DNA of 64,000 nucleotides from Fulvimarina sp. Lineage in GTDB: Bacteria; Pseudomonadota; Alphaproteobacteria; Rhizobiales; Rhizobiaceae. A program made the position numbers and the translations under genes. This document shows positions 48,271-57,036 of this stretch, piece after piece. Under the pieces are notes generated by a model. It made no database searches and was not told where the DNA came from. It saw only the letters and a list, made by a program, of their open reading frames with translations. Position 1 is the first letter of the stretch. Each line of letters starts with the position of its first letter. The DNA is taken from positions 1 to 64,000 of the forward strand of contig PACL01000039.1 of NCBI GenBank assembly GCA_002700095.1. Reading direction: 5' to 3'.

Positions 48271-48854
48271 TCGATCCCGACGGCTTCGAGGCGCTGTTCC
48301 AGGCCGAGCCGGATCCGTGGGACTACGCCGCCTCAAGCTTCGAGCGGCAGAAGCGCAAGGTGCTGCTGGCGGGCTGCGGCCTGCGGTGCCGCGGCCGGGT
48401 GCTGGAGCTCGCCTGCGCCAATGGCGAGACCAGCGCGGCGCTCAGCCCCCTGGCATTGCGGCTTCTCGCCCAGGACGCATCGCCAACGGCGCTCCGCCAT
48501 GCGGAGGCCCGTAATGCGCAAAGCCGAAGGATCCGCTTCGTTCCGGGCATCCTGCCCCGCGACATGCCGCGCGGGCCGTTCGACCTGATCGTCGCCTCGG
48601 AAATCCTCTATTATCTGCCCCCGCGCGATCTCGCGGCCTGCCTTGCCGGCATCGAACGGGCGCTGGCGCCGGGCGGGCGCCTCGTCATGCTGCATCACGT
48701 CCTCGATTTCGCCGACGCGGCGACGCGGCCGGCACTGGCGGTCCGTCTCGCCGAGCGGGTCGCGGGACGCCGGCTGGTCCCGGCGCTCCGCCGCCGCACC
48801 GGCCGCTACGCGATGGCCGCCTTCGACAAGGCTTCCGGCGGGCCGCGATCGTAA
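48258..48854 (+). CDS. NodS-like SAM-dependent methyltransferase
   Basis: 198 residues. The N-terminus (DPDGFEALFQAEPDPWDYAASSFE) and class I motif VLELACANGETSAAL resemble NodS, which N-methylates deacetylated chitooligosaccharides; other members are uncharacterised. ATG at 48258 overlaps the PIG-L gene by 13 nt. A 17-nt-stem hairpin follows, closing the cassette. Confidence 0.85.
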   Translation: MRRVIDPDGFEALFQAEPDPWDYAASSFERQKRKVLLAGCGLRCRGRVLELACANGETSAALSPLALRLLAQDASPTALRHAEARNAQSRRIRFVPGILPRDMPRGPFDLIVASEILYYLPPRDLAACLAGIERALAPGGRLVMLHHVLDFADAATRPALAVRLAERVAGRRLVPALRRRTGRYAMAAFDKASGGPRS

Positions 48855-48870
48855 GCCTGTAGATGGATTT

Positions 48871-48919
48871 GCCTCGAGCCGCGCCCGCGGCGGGGCCTGG
48901 CACGGGCGCGGCTCGAGGC
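48871..48919 (+). terminator. Strong hairpin terminating the biosynthetic cassette
   Basis: GCCTCGAGCCGCGCCCG and CGGGCGCGGCTCGAGGC, a perfect 17-nt stem with a 15-nt loop, 17 nt after the methyltransferase stop. No T run. It isolates the cassette from lysC. Confidence 0.7.
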
Positions 48920-49063
48920 TGCCAAGCGAGAGATTGCGCGGATCGCCGCCATCGGCTAGGGAACGCGCGCCGAAGGGGGCAGGCCCACCGCTGCCGCCAC
49001 GATCAACGACAAGAGGAACGGCCGGCCCGCAAGGGACCGTGCCCAGGTGAACGATCCCAGCCC

Positions 49064-50317
49064 ATGGCCCGTCTCGTGCTGAAATTCGGCGGAACTTCCG
49101 TCGGCGACATCGACCGCATCCGTAACGTCGCCCGGCATGTCAAACGCGAGGTCGATGCCGGCCATCACGTCGCCGTCGTCGTCTCGGCCATGGCCGGCAA
49201 GACCAACGAGCTGGTCTCGTGGTGCCGTGAGGCCTCGCCGATGCACGACGCCCGCGAATACGACGCGATCGTGGCGTCCGGCGAACAGGTGACCGCCGGG
49301 CTCCTCGCCATCACCCTCCAGGCGATGGGCGTCAATGCGCGCTCCTGGCAGGGCTGGCAGATCCCGATCCGCACCGATGGCGCCCATGGCGCGGCCCGGA
49401 TCCAGGAGATCGACGCGGCCGAGATCGTGCGGCGCTTCGACGAGGGCCAGGTCGCTGTTGTCGCCGGCTTCCAGGGCATCGCGCCCGACAACCGCATCGC
49501 GACGCTCGGGCGCGGCGGCTCAGACACCAGCGCCGTCGCCATCGCGGCGGCGATCTCTGCCGACCGCTGCGACATCTACACCGACGTCGACGGCGTCTAC
49601 ACCACCGACCCGCGGATCGAGCCGAAGGCCCGCCGCATGGCCAAGATCTCCTTCGAGGAGATGCTGGAGATGGCCTCGCTCGGCGCCAAGGTGCTGCAGG
49701 TGCGCTCGGTGGAACTCGCCATGGTACACAAGGTGCGCACCTTCGTGCGCTCCTCCTTCGAGGACCCGGATGCTCCCGGCATGGGCGACTTCGACAATCC
49801 GCCGGGAACCCTCATTTGCGACGAGGACGAAATCGTGGAACAGCAGGTCGTAACGGGCATCGCCTATTCGAAGGACGAGGCGCAGATCTCGCTGCGGCGC
49901 GTCGAGGACCGGCCGGGCGTCGCCGCGGCGATCTTCGGGCCGCTGGCCGATGCTGGCGTCAATGTCGACATGATCGTCCAGAACATCTCCGAATCCGGCG
50001 ATGCCACCGACATGACCTTCACCGTGCCGGCCGGCGATCTCGGCAAGGCGACGGCGATCCTGGAAAAGGCCAAGGCCGAGATGCGCTACGATGCGCTGCA
50101 GAGCGAATCGGGCCTGACCAAGGTCTCGGTGATCGGCATCGGCATGCGCAGCCACACCGGCGTCGCCGCCACCGCCTTCAAGGCGCTGGCCGCCCGCGGT
50201 ATCAACATCAAGGCGATCACCACCTCCGAGATCAAGATCTCGATCCTCATCGACGGCGACTATACCGAGCTCGCCGTCCGGGCGCTGCACGGCGTCTACG
50301 GCCTCGACAAGGCCTGA
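49064..50317 (+). CDS. lysC: Aspartate kinase
   Basis: 417 residues. N-terminal kinase domain with KFGGTSVGD and GFQGIAPDNRIATLGRGGSD, followed by two ACT domains (from about residue 265) that bind lysine and threonine for feedback control. It makes aspartyl phosphate for lysine, methionine and threonine. The ATG at 49064 gives the conserved MARLVLKFGG start. Confidence 0.96.
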   Translation: MARLVLKFGGTSVGDIDRIRNVARHVKREVDAGHHVAVVVSAMAGKTNELVSWCREASPMHDAREYDAIVASGEQVTAGLLAITLQAMGVNARSWQGWQIPIRTDGAHGAARIQEIDAAEIVRRFDEGQVAVVAGFQGIAPDNRIATLGRGGSDTSAVAIAAAISADRCDIYTDVDGVYTTDPRIEPKARRMAKISFEEMLEMASLGAKVLQVRSVELAMVHKVRTFVRSSFEDPDAPGMGDFDNPPGTLICDEDEIVEQQVVTGIAYSKDEAQISLRRVEDRPGVAAAIFGPLADAGVNVDMIVQNISESGDATDMTFTVPAGDLGKATAILEKAKAEMRYDALQSESGLTKVSVIGIGMRSHTGVAATAFKALAARGINIKAITTSEIKISILIDGDYTELAVRALHGVYGLDKA

Positions 50318-50554
50318 GACGGGCGCCGCGGCGAGCGAGGCTTCACAGAGGCTTCGTCCGCTGGTTGCCGGAAATCGGCAGGCTTCTTGCTTGATGACCT
50401 GTTAATCCGGCACCATGGCCGCAGCGGCGCCGCTGAGTCGCCCCGATGGCCTTGCCGGCCCGATGTCCGGCATGGGGCCGCATCGGGATGAAGCAGCGGC
50501 GAGACGGGAACGATCTCCGACAGCATTTGTCGCGACACGGGACGGAAGGCAGGG

Positions 50555-52819
50555 TTGAACAGGAGCGACACCTCAGGACCGCGGGTGCTGATGCGCCGCA
50601 TCCGGGAGCTCATGATCGAGCCCCTGGAGCCGCAGGTGCGTCTCGATCAGATCGTCAAGCTGATCGCCAAGCACATGGCGACGGAGGTCTGCTCGCTTTA
50701 TGTGCTGCGGGCCGACGGTGTGCTCGAACTCTACGCCACCGAAGGCCTCAATCCCGGATCGGTCCACCTGGCCCAGCTGCGGCTCGGCGAGGGTCTCGTC
50801 GGCACCATCGCCGCGACGGCGCGCCCTCTCAATCTCACCGACGCCCAGAACCACCCCGCCTTCACCTACCTGCCGGAGACCGGCGAGGAGATCTACGCGA
50901 CCTTCCTCGGCGTGCCGGTGCTGAGGGCGGGCCGCACCCTCGGCGTCCTGGTCGTCCAGACCAAGGCGGCCGGACGGCACTATCCGGAAGAAGAGTCCGA
51001 GGCGCTCGAGACGGTGGCGATGGTCATCGCCGAGATGATCGCCGCCGGTGGGCTGGAAGGCCTGTCGCGCCCCGGCGTCACCCTCGACCTGACGCGGCCG
51101 GTCAGCTTCGACGGCGTGCCGCTCTGCGACGGCATCGGCATCGGCCGCGTCGTCCTGCACGAGCCCCGCGTCGTCGTGTCCAGCCTGTTCAACGAGGACG
51201 CCGACAGCGAGGTCTCGCGCCTCACCGAGGCCTTGGCGATCCTGCGCGAATCGATCGAGGACATGCTGGCGCGGCGCGACGTCGCCGACGAGGGCGAGCA
51301 TCGCGCGGTGCTGGAGACCTATCGCAAGTTCGCCCAGGACCGGGGCTGGGTCCGCCGGCTGGAGGAGGCGGTCCGCAACGGCCTCACCGCCGAGGCCGCG
51401 GTGGAGAAGGTGCAGTCGGACATGCGGGCGCGCATGATGCACCTGACCGACCCCTATATTCGCGAGCGGCTGCACGATTTCGACGACCTCGCCAACCGGC
51501 TCCTGCGCCAGCTGATCGGCCAGGGAAGCGTCAATGGCGACGTCACCGACGCCGTCGTCGTCGCCCGCAACATGGGGGCGGCCGAGCTTCTCGACTATCA
51601 TCGCGGCCAGATCCGGGGCCTCGTCCTCGAAGAGGGCGCGGCGACCAGCCATGTGGTCATCGTCGCCCGGGCCCTCGGCATTCCCGTCGCCGGCCAGGTG
51701 AAGGGCGCCGTCTCCATGTCGGAGAAGGGCGACGCGATCATCGTCGACGGCGAGAGCGGCGCGGTGCATCTGCGCCCGCCGCCCGAGGTCCACGACCTGT
51801 TCTCCGACAAGCTGCGGTTCCGGGCCGAGCGCCAGCAGCGCTACCGCTCGCTGCGCGACGAGCCGGCGCGCACCCGCGATGGCGTCTCGATCGGCCTGCA
51901 GATGAATGCCGGCCTCCTCGTCGACCTGCCGCAGCTGGCCGAATCCGGCGCCGAGGGGATCGGGCTCTTTCGCACCGAGCTGCAGTTCATGGTCGCCTCG
52001 ACCATGCCGCGCGCCAGCGACCAGGAGCGGCTCTACCGGGCGGTGATCGAGGCGGCGGAGGCGAGGCCCGTCACCTTCCGCACCCTCGACGTCGGCGGCG
52101 ACAAGCTGCTGCCCTATCTCAGCCATGCGCCGGAGGAGAACCCGGCGCTCGGCTACCGGGCGATGCGCCTGGCGCTCGACCGGCCGGGCCTGCTCCGCAC
52201 GCAGCTGCGGGCGCTGCTGAAGGCCGCCTCGGGCAGCGCCATCCGCATCATGTTCCCGATGGTCACCGACCTGTCGGAGATCCATGCCGCGCGGGCCCTG
52301 ATCCGCCGCGAGACCGAACACCTCGCCCGCTTCGGCTACGCGCCGCCGACGAGCCTGATGATCGGCGCGATGCTGGAGGTGCCCTCGCTGCTCTACCAGC
52401 TGGATCCGCTGATGGCCGAGCTGGACTTCGTCTCGATCGGCTCGAACGACCTCTTCCAGTTCTTCTTCGCTGTGGACCGTGGCAACGCCAACGTCTCCAA
52501 CCGCTACGACGACCTCTCCGTGCCGTTCCTGCGGGCGCTGCGCGACGTGGTGCGGGCCGGCGAGCGCCACGACGTTCCGGTCTCGCTCTGCGGTGAGATG
52601 GCCGGCCGGTCGTTGTCGGCCATGGCGCTGATCGGCCTCGGCTTCCGCAACATCTCGATGGCGCCGCCGTCGATCGGGCCGGTCAAGGCGATGCTGATGG
52701 CGCTCGACGCCGGCGCCCTTGCCGGCGAACTCCACGCCCTTCTCGACGACGGCGAGGAGGCGGGCTCGGCGCGGGCGCTCCTGAAGGATTTTGCCGAGCG
52801 CCACGCCATCCCATATTAG
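50555..52819 (+). CDS. ptsP: Phosphoenolpyruvate-protein phosphotransferase PtsP (enzyme I Ntr)
   Basis: 754 residues. GAF sensor domain (about residues 25-165), then enzyme I: phosphohistidine GAATSHVVIVARA (His366) and the C-terminal PEP-binding barrel with LFRTELQF, SIGSNDL and SLCGEMAGR. It starts the nitrogen PTS phosphorelay. The start is TTG at 50555 with GGAAGG upstream, matching the relatives' N-terminus GPRVLMRRIREL; the first in-frame ATG would lose this segment. Order lysC-ptsP-prfA-prmC is conserved. Confidence 0.93.
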   Translation: MNRSDTSGPRVLMRRIRELMIEPLEPQVRLDQIVKLIAKHMATEVCSLYVLRADGVLELYATEGLNPGSVHLAQLRLGEGLVGTIAATARPLNLTDAQNHPAFTYLPETGEEIYATFLGVPVLRAGRTLGVLVVQTKAAGRHYPEEESEALETVAMVIAEMIAAGGLEGLSRPGVTLDLTRPVSFDGVPLCDGIGIGRVVLHEPRVVVSSLFNEDADSEVSRLTEALAILRESIEDMLARRDVADEGEHRAVLETYRKFAQDRGWVRRLEEAVRNGLTAEAAVEKVQSDMRARMMHLTDPYIRERLHDFDDLANRLLRQLIGQGSVNGDVTDAVVVARNMGAAELLDYHRGQIRGLVLEEGAATSHVVIVARALGIPVAGQVKGAVSMSEKGDAIIVDGESGAVHLRPPPEVHDLFSDKLRFRAERQQRYRSLRDEPARTRDGVSIGLQMNAGLLVDLPQLAESGAEGIGLFRTELQFMVASTMPRASDQERLYRAVIEAAEARPVTFRTLDVGGDKLLPYLSHAPEENPALGYRAMRLALDRPGLLRTQLRALLKAASGSAIRIMFPMVTDLSEIHAARALIRRETEHLARFGYAPPTSLMIGAMLEVPSLLYQLDPLMAELDFVSIGSNDLFQFFFAVDRGNANVSNRYDDLSVPFLRALRDVVRAGERHDVPVSLCGEMAGRSLSAMALIGLGFRNISMAPPSIGPVKAMLMALDAGALAGELHALLDDGEEAGSARALLKDFAERHAIPY

Positions 52820-52933
52820 CGGGCAGGGCCTTCATCGGTCACGCGGCAGAGCCGGCGACTTCGCGGCGAAGCGCGTCTGGCCCGGAGCCACCGTGCCGCG
52901 ACACCCGTCATCCCAGCTATTGAACCGGATCCC

Positions 52934-54019
52934 ATGGCGACCCTGCCGAACGCGACGTTGAACGACATCCAGAACCGCTTCGCCACCCTCGAGCGCGAGA
53001 TGGCGAAGGGGCCGGAGCACGAGGTCTATTCGAAGCTTGCGGCGGAATATGCCGGGCTCGAGGAGGTGAACGCCGCGATCGGCGAGTATCGCCGGGCCGA
53101 GGAGGAGCTGAAGGGCTCGCGGGCGCTCCTGACCGATCCCTCCGCCGACCGGGAGATGCGCGAACTCGCCGAACTCGAGATCGACAGCCTGAAGGAGACG
53201 ATCGAGGCGCTGACCCAGAGGATCCGCCTCCTTCTCCTGCCGAAGGACGCCGCCGACGAGAAGGGCGCGATCTTGGAAATCCGCGCCGGCACCGGCGGCT
53301 CGGAGGCGGGGCTGTTCGCCGGCGACCTCTTCCGCATGTATCAGCGCTATTCGGAGCTGAACCGCTGGAAGCTGGAAGTCCTCTCGGCGAGCGAGGGCGA
53401 GGTCGGCGGCTACAAGGAAGTCATCGCCGCGATCCGCGGCGCCGGGGTGTTCTCGCGGCTGAAGTTCGAATCCGGCGTCCACCGGGTGCAGCGGGTTCCC
53501 GAGACCGAGTCCGGCGGGCGCATCCACACTTCGGCGGCCACCGTCGCGGTGCTGCCCGAGGCCGAGGACATCGACGTCGAGGTCCGCCAGGAAGACATCC
53601 GCATCGACACCATGCGGGCGTCGGGCGCCGGTGGCCAGCACGTCAACACCACCGATTCCGCGGTGCGCATCACCCATCTGCCCACCGGCATCGTGGTGAC
53701 GTCTTCCGAAAAGTCCCAGCACCAGAACCGGGCGCGGGCGATGCAGGTGTTGAAGGCGCGGCTGTTCGACATGGAGCGCCAGAAGGCCGACGACGAGCGC
53801 TCGGCCTCCCGCAAGAGCCAGGTCGGCTCGGGCGACCGCTCGGAGCGCATCCGCACCTACAACTTCCCGCAGGGGCGCGTCACCGACCACCGCATCAACC
53901 TCACCCTCTACAAGCTCGACCGGGTGATCGAGGGCGAGATGGAGGAGCTGGTCGAGGCGCTGGTCGCCGACCACCAGGCGCGGCTCCTCGCCGCCGTCGG
54001 TGGCGAGGACGGGGCGTGA
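52934..54019 (+). CDS. prfA: Peptide chain release factor 1
   Basis: 361 residues. GGQ motif at residues 233-235 in [21 protein letters not shown] (peptidyl-tRNA hydrolysis) and PET at 189-191 where RF1 reads stop codons. It ends translation at UAA and UAG. It precedes prmC, which methylates the GGQ glutamine, by 10 nt. Confidence 0.97.
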   Translation: MATLPNATLNDIQNRFATLEREMAKGPEHEVYSKLAAEYAGLEEVNAAIGEYRRAEEELKGSRALLTDPSADREMRELAELEIDSLKETIEALTQRIRLLLLPKDAADEKGAILEIRAGTGGSEAGLFAGDLFRMYQRYSELNRWKLEVLSASEGEVGGYKEVIAAIRGAGVFSRLKFESGVHRVQRVPETESGGRIHTSAATVAVLPEAEDIDVEVRQEDIRIDTMRASGAGGQHVNTTDSAVRITHLPTGIVVTSSEKSQHQNRARAMQVLKARLFDMERQKADDERSASRKSQVGSGDRSERIRTYNFPQGRVTDHRINLTLYKLDRVIEGEMEELVEALVADHQARLLAAVGGEDGA

Positions 54020-54029
54020 GAGTGCCCGG

Positions 54030-55016
54030 ATGGCCGTGAGCGACGAGAGCCAGCCGAAGACAGGCATTGTTGCCGCGCCCGCTTCGGGCGGTGCCGGCGG
54101 GGCCGATGCCGGCCCTCGAACGGACGACGAGCGGCAGCTCGGAGCGCTCTACGTCGAGGCGGTGAAGCGCCTGCGGCAGGCCTCTGCCACCATGCCCGAG
54201 GGTCCGGTCTTTGCGACGCCGGAGCTCGATGCGCGGCTGCTGCTGGCCGAAGCCACGGGCAGCGCCGCCGGCGACATCCACCGCCACAGCGGGTTGTCGG
54301 TCGATCCCGCCGGGGCGGAAAGGTTTGCCGGCTTTCTAAACCGGCGCCTCGCCGGCGAGCCGGTGCACCGGATCATCGGGCGGCGGGCCTTCTACGAGCA
54401 CGAATTCGTCCTGTCGCCGGAGACGCTCGAGCCGCGGCCGGAGACGGAATTCCTCGTCGAAGTGGCGCGGCCGCTGATCGATGCGGTCATCGCCGAGCGG
54501 GGCGGTTGCCTGTTCGCCGACGTCGGCACCGGGACGGGCGCCATCGCGGTGTCGCTGCTTGCCCTCTGTCCGCAGGCCGAGGCCATCGCCATCGACATTT
54601 CCGAGGGGGCGCTGGTCGCGGCGCGAAAGAACGCCCAAATGGCCGGCGTCGCGGCGCGCTTCATGCCGTTGCTCTGCGACCATCTTTCGGCGCTTGGCGG
54701 CAGCCTCGACCTGCTCGTCTCCAATCCGCCCTACATTCCGAGCAGGGACATCGCCGGTCTGGACGTCTCGGTGCGGCGGCACGACCCGCTCGCCGCCCTC
54801 GACGGCGGCGAAGATGGGCTTTCCTCCTACCGGGCCATCGCGGTGGGCGCAGCCGGCTTGCTGCGGCCCGGCGGGGCGGGCGTCGCCGAGATCGGGCAGG
54901 GCCAGGCCGGCGACGTCGAGGCGATCTTTGCAGCCAGCGGTTTTCTCGCCGCGGGCCGCACGAAGGACCTTGCCGGGATCGAGCGCATCCTCGTCCTGAC
55001 GCTCGGACGGGGGTGA
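54030..55016 (+). CDS. prmC: Release factor glutamine methyltransferase
   Basis: 328 residues. Class I methyltransferase with FADVGTGTGAIAVSLLA and the catalytic NPPY in SNPPYIPS. It methylates the GGQ glutamine of RF1 and RF2. The N-terminus carries about 35 extra low-complexity residues (TGIVAAPASGGAGGADAG). ATG at 54030 is close behind prfA. Confidence 0.94.
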   Translation: MAVSDESQPKTGIVAAPASGGAGGADAGPRTDDERQLGALYVEAVKRLRQASATMPEGPVFATPELDARLLLAEATGSAAGDIHRHSGLSVDPAGAERFAGFLNRRLAGEPVHRIIGRRAFYEHEFVLSPETLEPRPETEFLVEVARPLIDAVIAERGGCLFADVGTGTGAIAVSLLALCPQAEAIAIDISEGALVAARKNAQMAGVAARFMPLLCDHLSALGGSLDLLVSNPPYIPSRDIAGLDVSVRRHDPLAALDGGEDGLSSYRAIAVGAAGLLRPGGAGVAEIGQGQAGDVEAIFAASGFLAAGRTKDLAGIERILVLTLGRG

Positions 55017-55342
55017 CGGCCAAGCTTTCGCGAAGCCCGCCGGATTGTGGGCGCAAACGCCGGAGCCGGGAAATAAGGCTTGTCGCTCCGGGGTTTCATC
55101 TCTATTGTCAGGCGCGTACGGAGGAATCGAGGGGGACATCTCAGACGGCAGGGCCGGGAGATGCTCGAGATGACCGGAAGGTCGTCCGTTGAACTGGCAT
55201 TTCGGATCGCCAGTCGAAACCGACTTTTGAACATTTTCCATCGCTGGCCCATCCTGGGAAGGAGGGCCGCGCACAGGAGCAGTTTGCACGCTCCCGAGGC
55301 GGAACATCGCGGATGTTCCCAGCATCAAGAGACAGGAAGAGC
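55017..55342. other. Intergenic region between prmC and the DUF4167 gene
   Basis: About 330 nt, no gene. It probably holds the DUF4167 promoter. No named motif or RNA fold seen. Confidence 0.5.
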
Positions 55343-56602
55343 ATGAGGCCTGGACAGCAGCAGAAGAACCGTATGCGCGGTCGTGGACGCAAGGGTCCGA
55401 ATCCGCTTTCGCGCAACTACGAGTCGAACGGCCCTGACGTCAAGATCCGTGGATCGGCCCAGCACGTCGCCGAGAAGTATTCGATGCTGGCGCGGGACGC
55501 CTCCGCTGCCGGCGACCGGGTGATGGCGGAGAACTATCTCCAGCACGCCGAGCACTACAACCGCATCATCTTCGCCGCGCAGGCGCAGTTCCAGCAGCCG
55601 CGTGACGACCGCGACATGCGCGACAGCGACGACGACGAGGACGACGAGGACAGCTTCGACAACGGCAACTACACCCGTGACGACCGGGGCAGCGACCGCA
55701 ACGAGCGCAACGACCGGAACGATCGCGGCAACGACAGCAGGGGCAACGATCGCTCCAATGATCGGGGCAACGACCGGGGCGATCGCCGCCCGCAGCACAG
55801 CAATGCCCGCGATGGACGCGAGCAGAACCCCCGCGACCAGAGCGGCGGCAATCGTCCCGGCCAGCGCAACCGCGACGACAACCAGCGGCGCGACGACAAT
55901 GGCTCCAATGGCGGCTCGAACGGTTCGCGGGACGGCCAGCGCGGCGACCGGCGCGATCGCAACAACAACAACATGCCGGCCGGCTCCGGCCCGCAGCCGG
56001 TGATGGTGCGCGGCGACGGCGACAATCGCTCCGGCGGCCATGGTGGCAACCAGGGTGCCAATCATGGCGCCGGCGACGCGAACGAGGATGTCGGCGCGGC
56101 GTCCGGCGAGCGGTCCAACCGGGATCGCAATTCCGGCGAGCGTCGCAACGACCGCTTCTCCGAGACGGCCCGCGACAATGCTGCCGGTTCGCCGGACACC
56201 GAGACGCCGATCGGCATGACCGCCGCCGAGGCGCTCGAAGAGACCCAGAGCCGCGCCAAGCGACGTCCGCGCACCCGCCGTCCGCGGCTGGGCGACAAGG
56301 CCGACGCGAACGGCGAGACGGGCAGTGAGGCTGGCCGTGAAGCATCGGGCACGCCGGCGGCCAAGGCCGCAGCCGCGACCCAGCCCGAGGCGGCCGACGC
56401 GCGCGAGACGGCCGGAAACGCGCCAGCCGGGGACGAGCCGAAGAAGGCCGCACCTCGCCGCAAGGCCAAGGCCGACGCCGAGGCGTCCGGCGAGGAAAAG
56501 CCGAAGCGCCGCCGCACGACGCGCGCCAAGAAAACGGACGACGATGACGACGGCGAAGGCCAGGGCCAGCTGCCGGACTTTCTGCTCGCCTCGAACGGCT
56601 GA
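55343..56602 (+). CDS. DUF4167 domain-containing protein
   Basis: 419 residues. The N-terminal 80 residues (MRPGQQQKNRMRGRGRKG ... YLQHAEHYNRII) form the conserved DUF4167 domain of alphaproteobacteria; the rest is a long disordered Asn/Arg/Asp/Gly-rich region followed by a Lys/Arg-rich tail ending LPDFLLASNG. RG-rich, possibly RNA-binding. AGGAAGAG precedes the ATG. Conserved after prmC; clpB, common next in relatives, is not present here. Confidence 0.93.
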   Translation: MRPGQQQKNRMRGRGRKGPNPLSRNYESNGPDVKIRGSAQHVAEKYSMLARDASAAGDRVMAENYLQHAEHYNRIIFAAQAQFQQPRDDRDMRDSDDDEDDEDSFDNGNYTRDDRGSDRNERNDRNDRGNDSRGNDRSNDRGNDRGDRRPQHSNARDGREQNPRDQSGGNRPGQRNRDDNQRRDDNGSNGGSNGSRDGQRGDRRDRNNNNMPAGSGPQPVMVRGDGDNRSGGHGGNQGANHGAGDANEDVGAASGERSNRDRNSGERRNDRFSETARDNAAGSPDTETPIGMTAAEALEETQSRAKRRPRTRRPRLGDKADANGETGSEAGREASGTPAAKAAAATQPEAADARETAGNAPAGDEPKKAAPRRKAKADAEASGEEKPKRRRTTRAKKTDDDDDGEGQGQLPDFLLASNG

Positions 56603-56666
56603 CGGGAGCGGCTCTGGCGCCGAAGATCGGCGGCAGGCTTTGGCTCCGGCATGAGCGAACACAGGA

Positions 56667-56699
56667 ACAGGGGCGCGATCGAGCCGATCGCGCCCCTGT
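56667..56699 (+). terminator. Terminator of the DUF4167 gene
   Basis: ACAGGGGCGCGATCG and CGATCGCGCCCCTGT, a perfect 15-nt stem with a 3-nt loop, 64 nt after the stop. Confidence 0.75.
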
Positions 56700-56753
56700 C
56701 TGCGTTCAGCCGCGCGGCTGGCCCCGACAGGAAAGGCCGCGATCGCATTCGGC

Positions 56754-56806
56754 CATGATCCCGAAAGGCGGAACCGGTTATCGGAAAAGATCCTGCGGCG
56801 ACGGGA
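56754..56806. repeat. Degenerate copy of the Hyphomicrobiales palindromic repeat
   Basis: Contains CATGATCCCGAAA, GGAACCGGTTATCGGAAAAG and ATCCTGCGGCG, the reverse of the element at 19881-19985 with several changes. It sits in the gap between DUF4167 and the sulfotransferase. Confidence 0.65.
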
Positions 56807-57036
56807 CGATGAAGCGGGACGCCGGGCGGAGCGGACCTGATCCTGTCCCAGCGGGCGGATGCATCGGCGACCGCGTTGCTTGTCATCGCATCGATCGAAG
56901 GGAGTTTCTTCGAAGGCCGCTCGCATTCTCGCGCGGGATTTCGGGCGCGATCGGGTGGCCGGCCATCGGTCGGTTTTGAAATCGCGCTGAAATATTCGGC
57001 GCGTAATCCCTCGCCGTCCGGTCTCAGGAGGCGATC

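Larger units (their letters stand above)
56603..57036. other. Intergenic region with terminator and repeat
   Basis: About 430 nt. It holds the DUF4167 terminator (56667-56699), a degenerate palindromic repeat copy (56754-56806), and an AT-rich stretch before the sulfotransferase start. No gene seen. Confidence 0.6.

Noticed and set aside
55602-56003. Repetitive DNA in the middle of the DUF4167 gene, considered as a tandem or CRISPR-like array
   Set aside because: Units are irregular, in frame, and encode low-complexity protein; no spacer-repeat pattern.
55325-56926. A hydrophobic 533-codon minus-strand frame opposite the DUF4167 gene
   Set aside because: It is the complement of the Asp/Arg/Asn-rich region, which reads as Val/Ala/Ile; not a real membrane protein.
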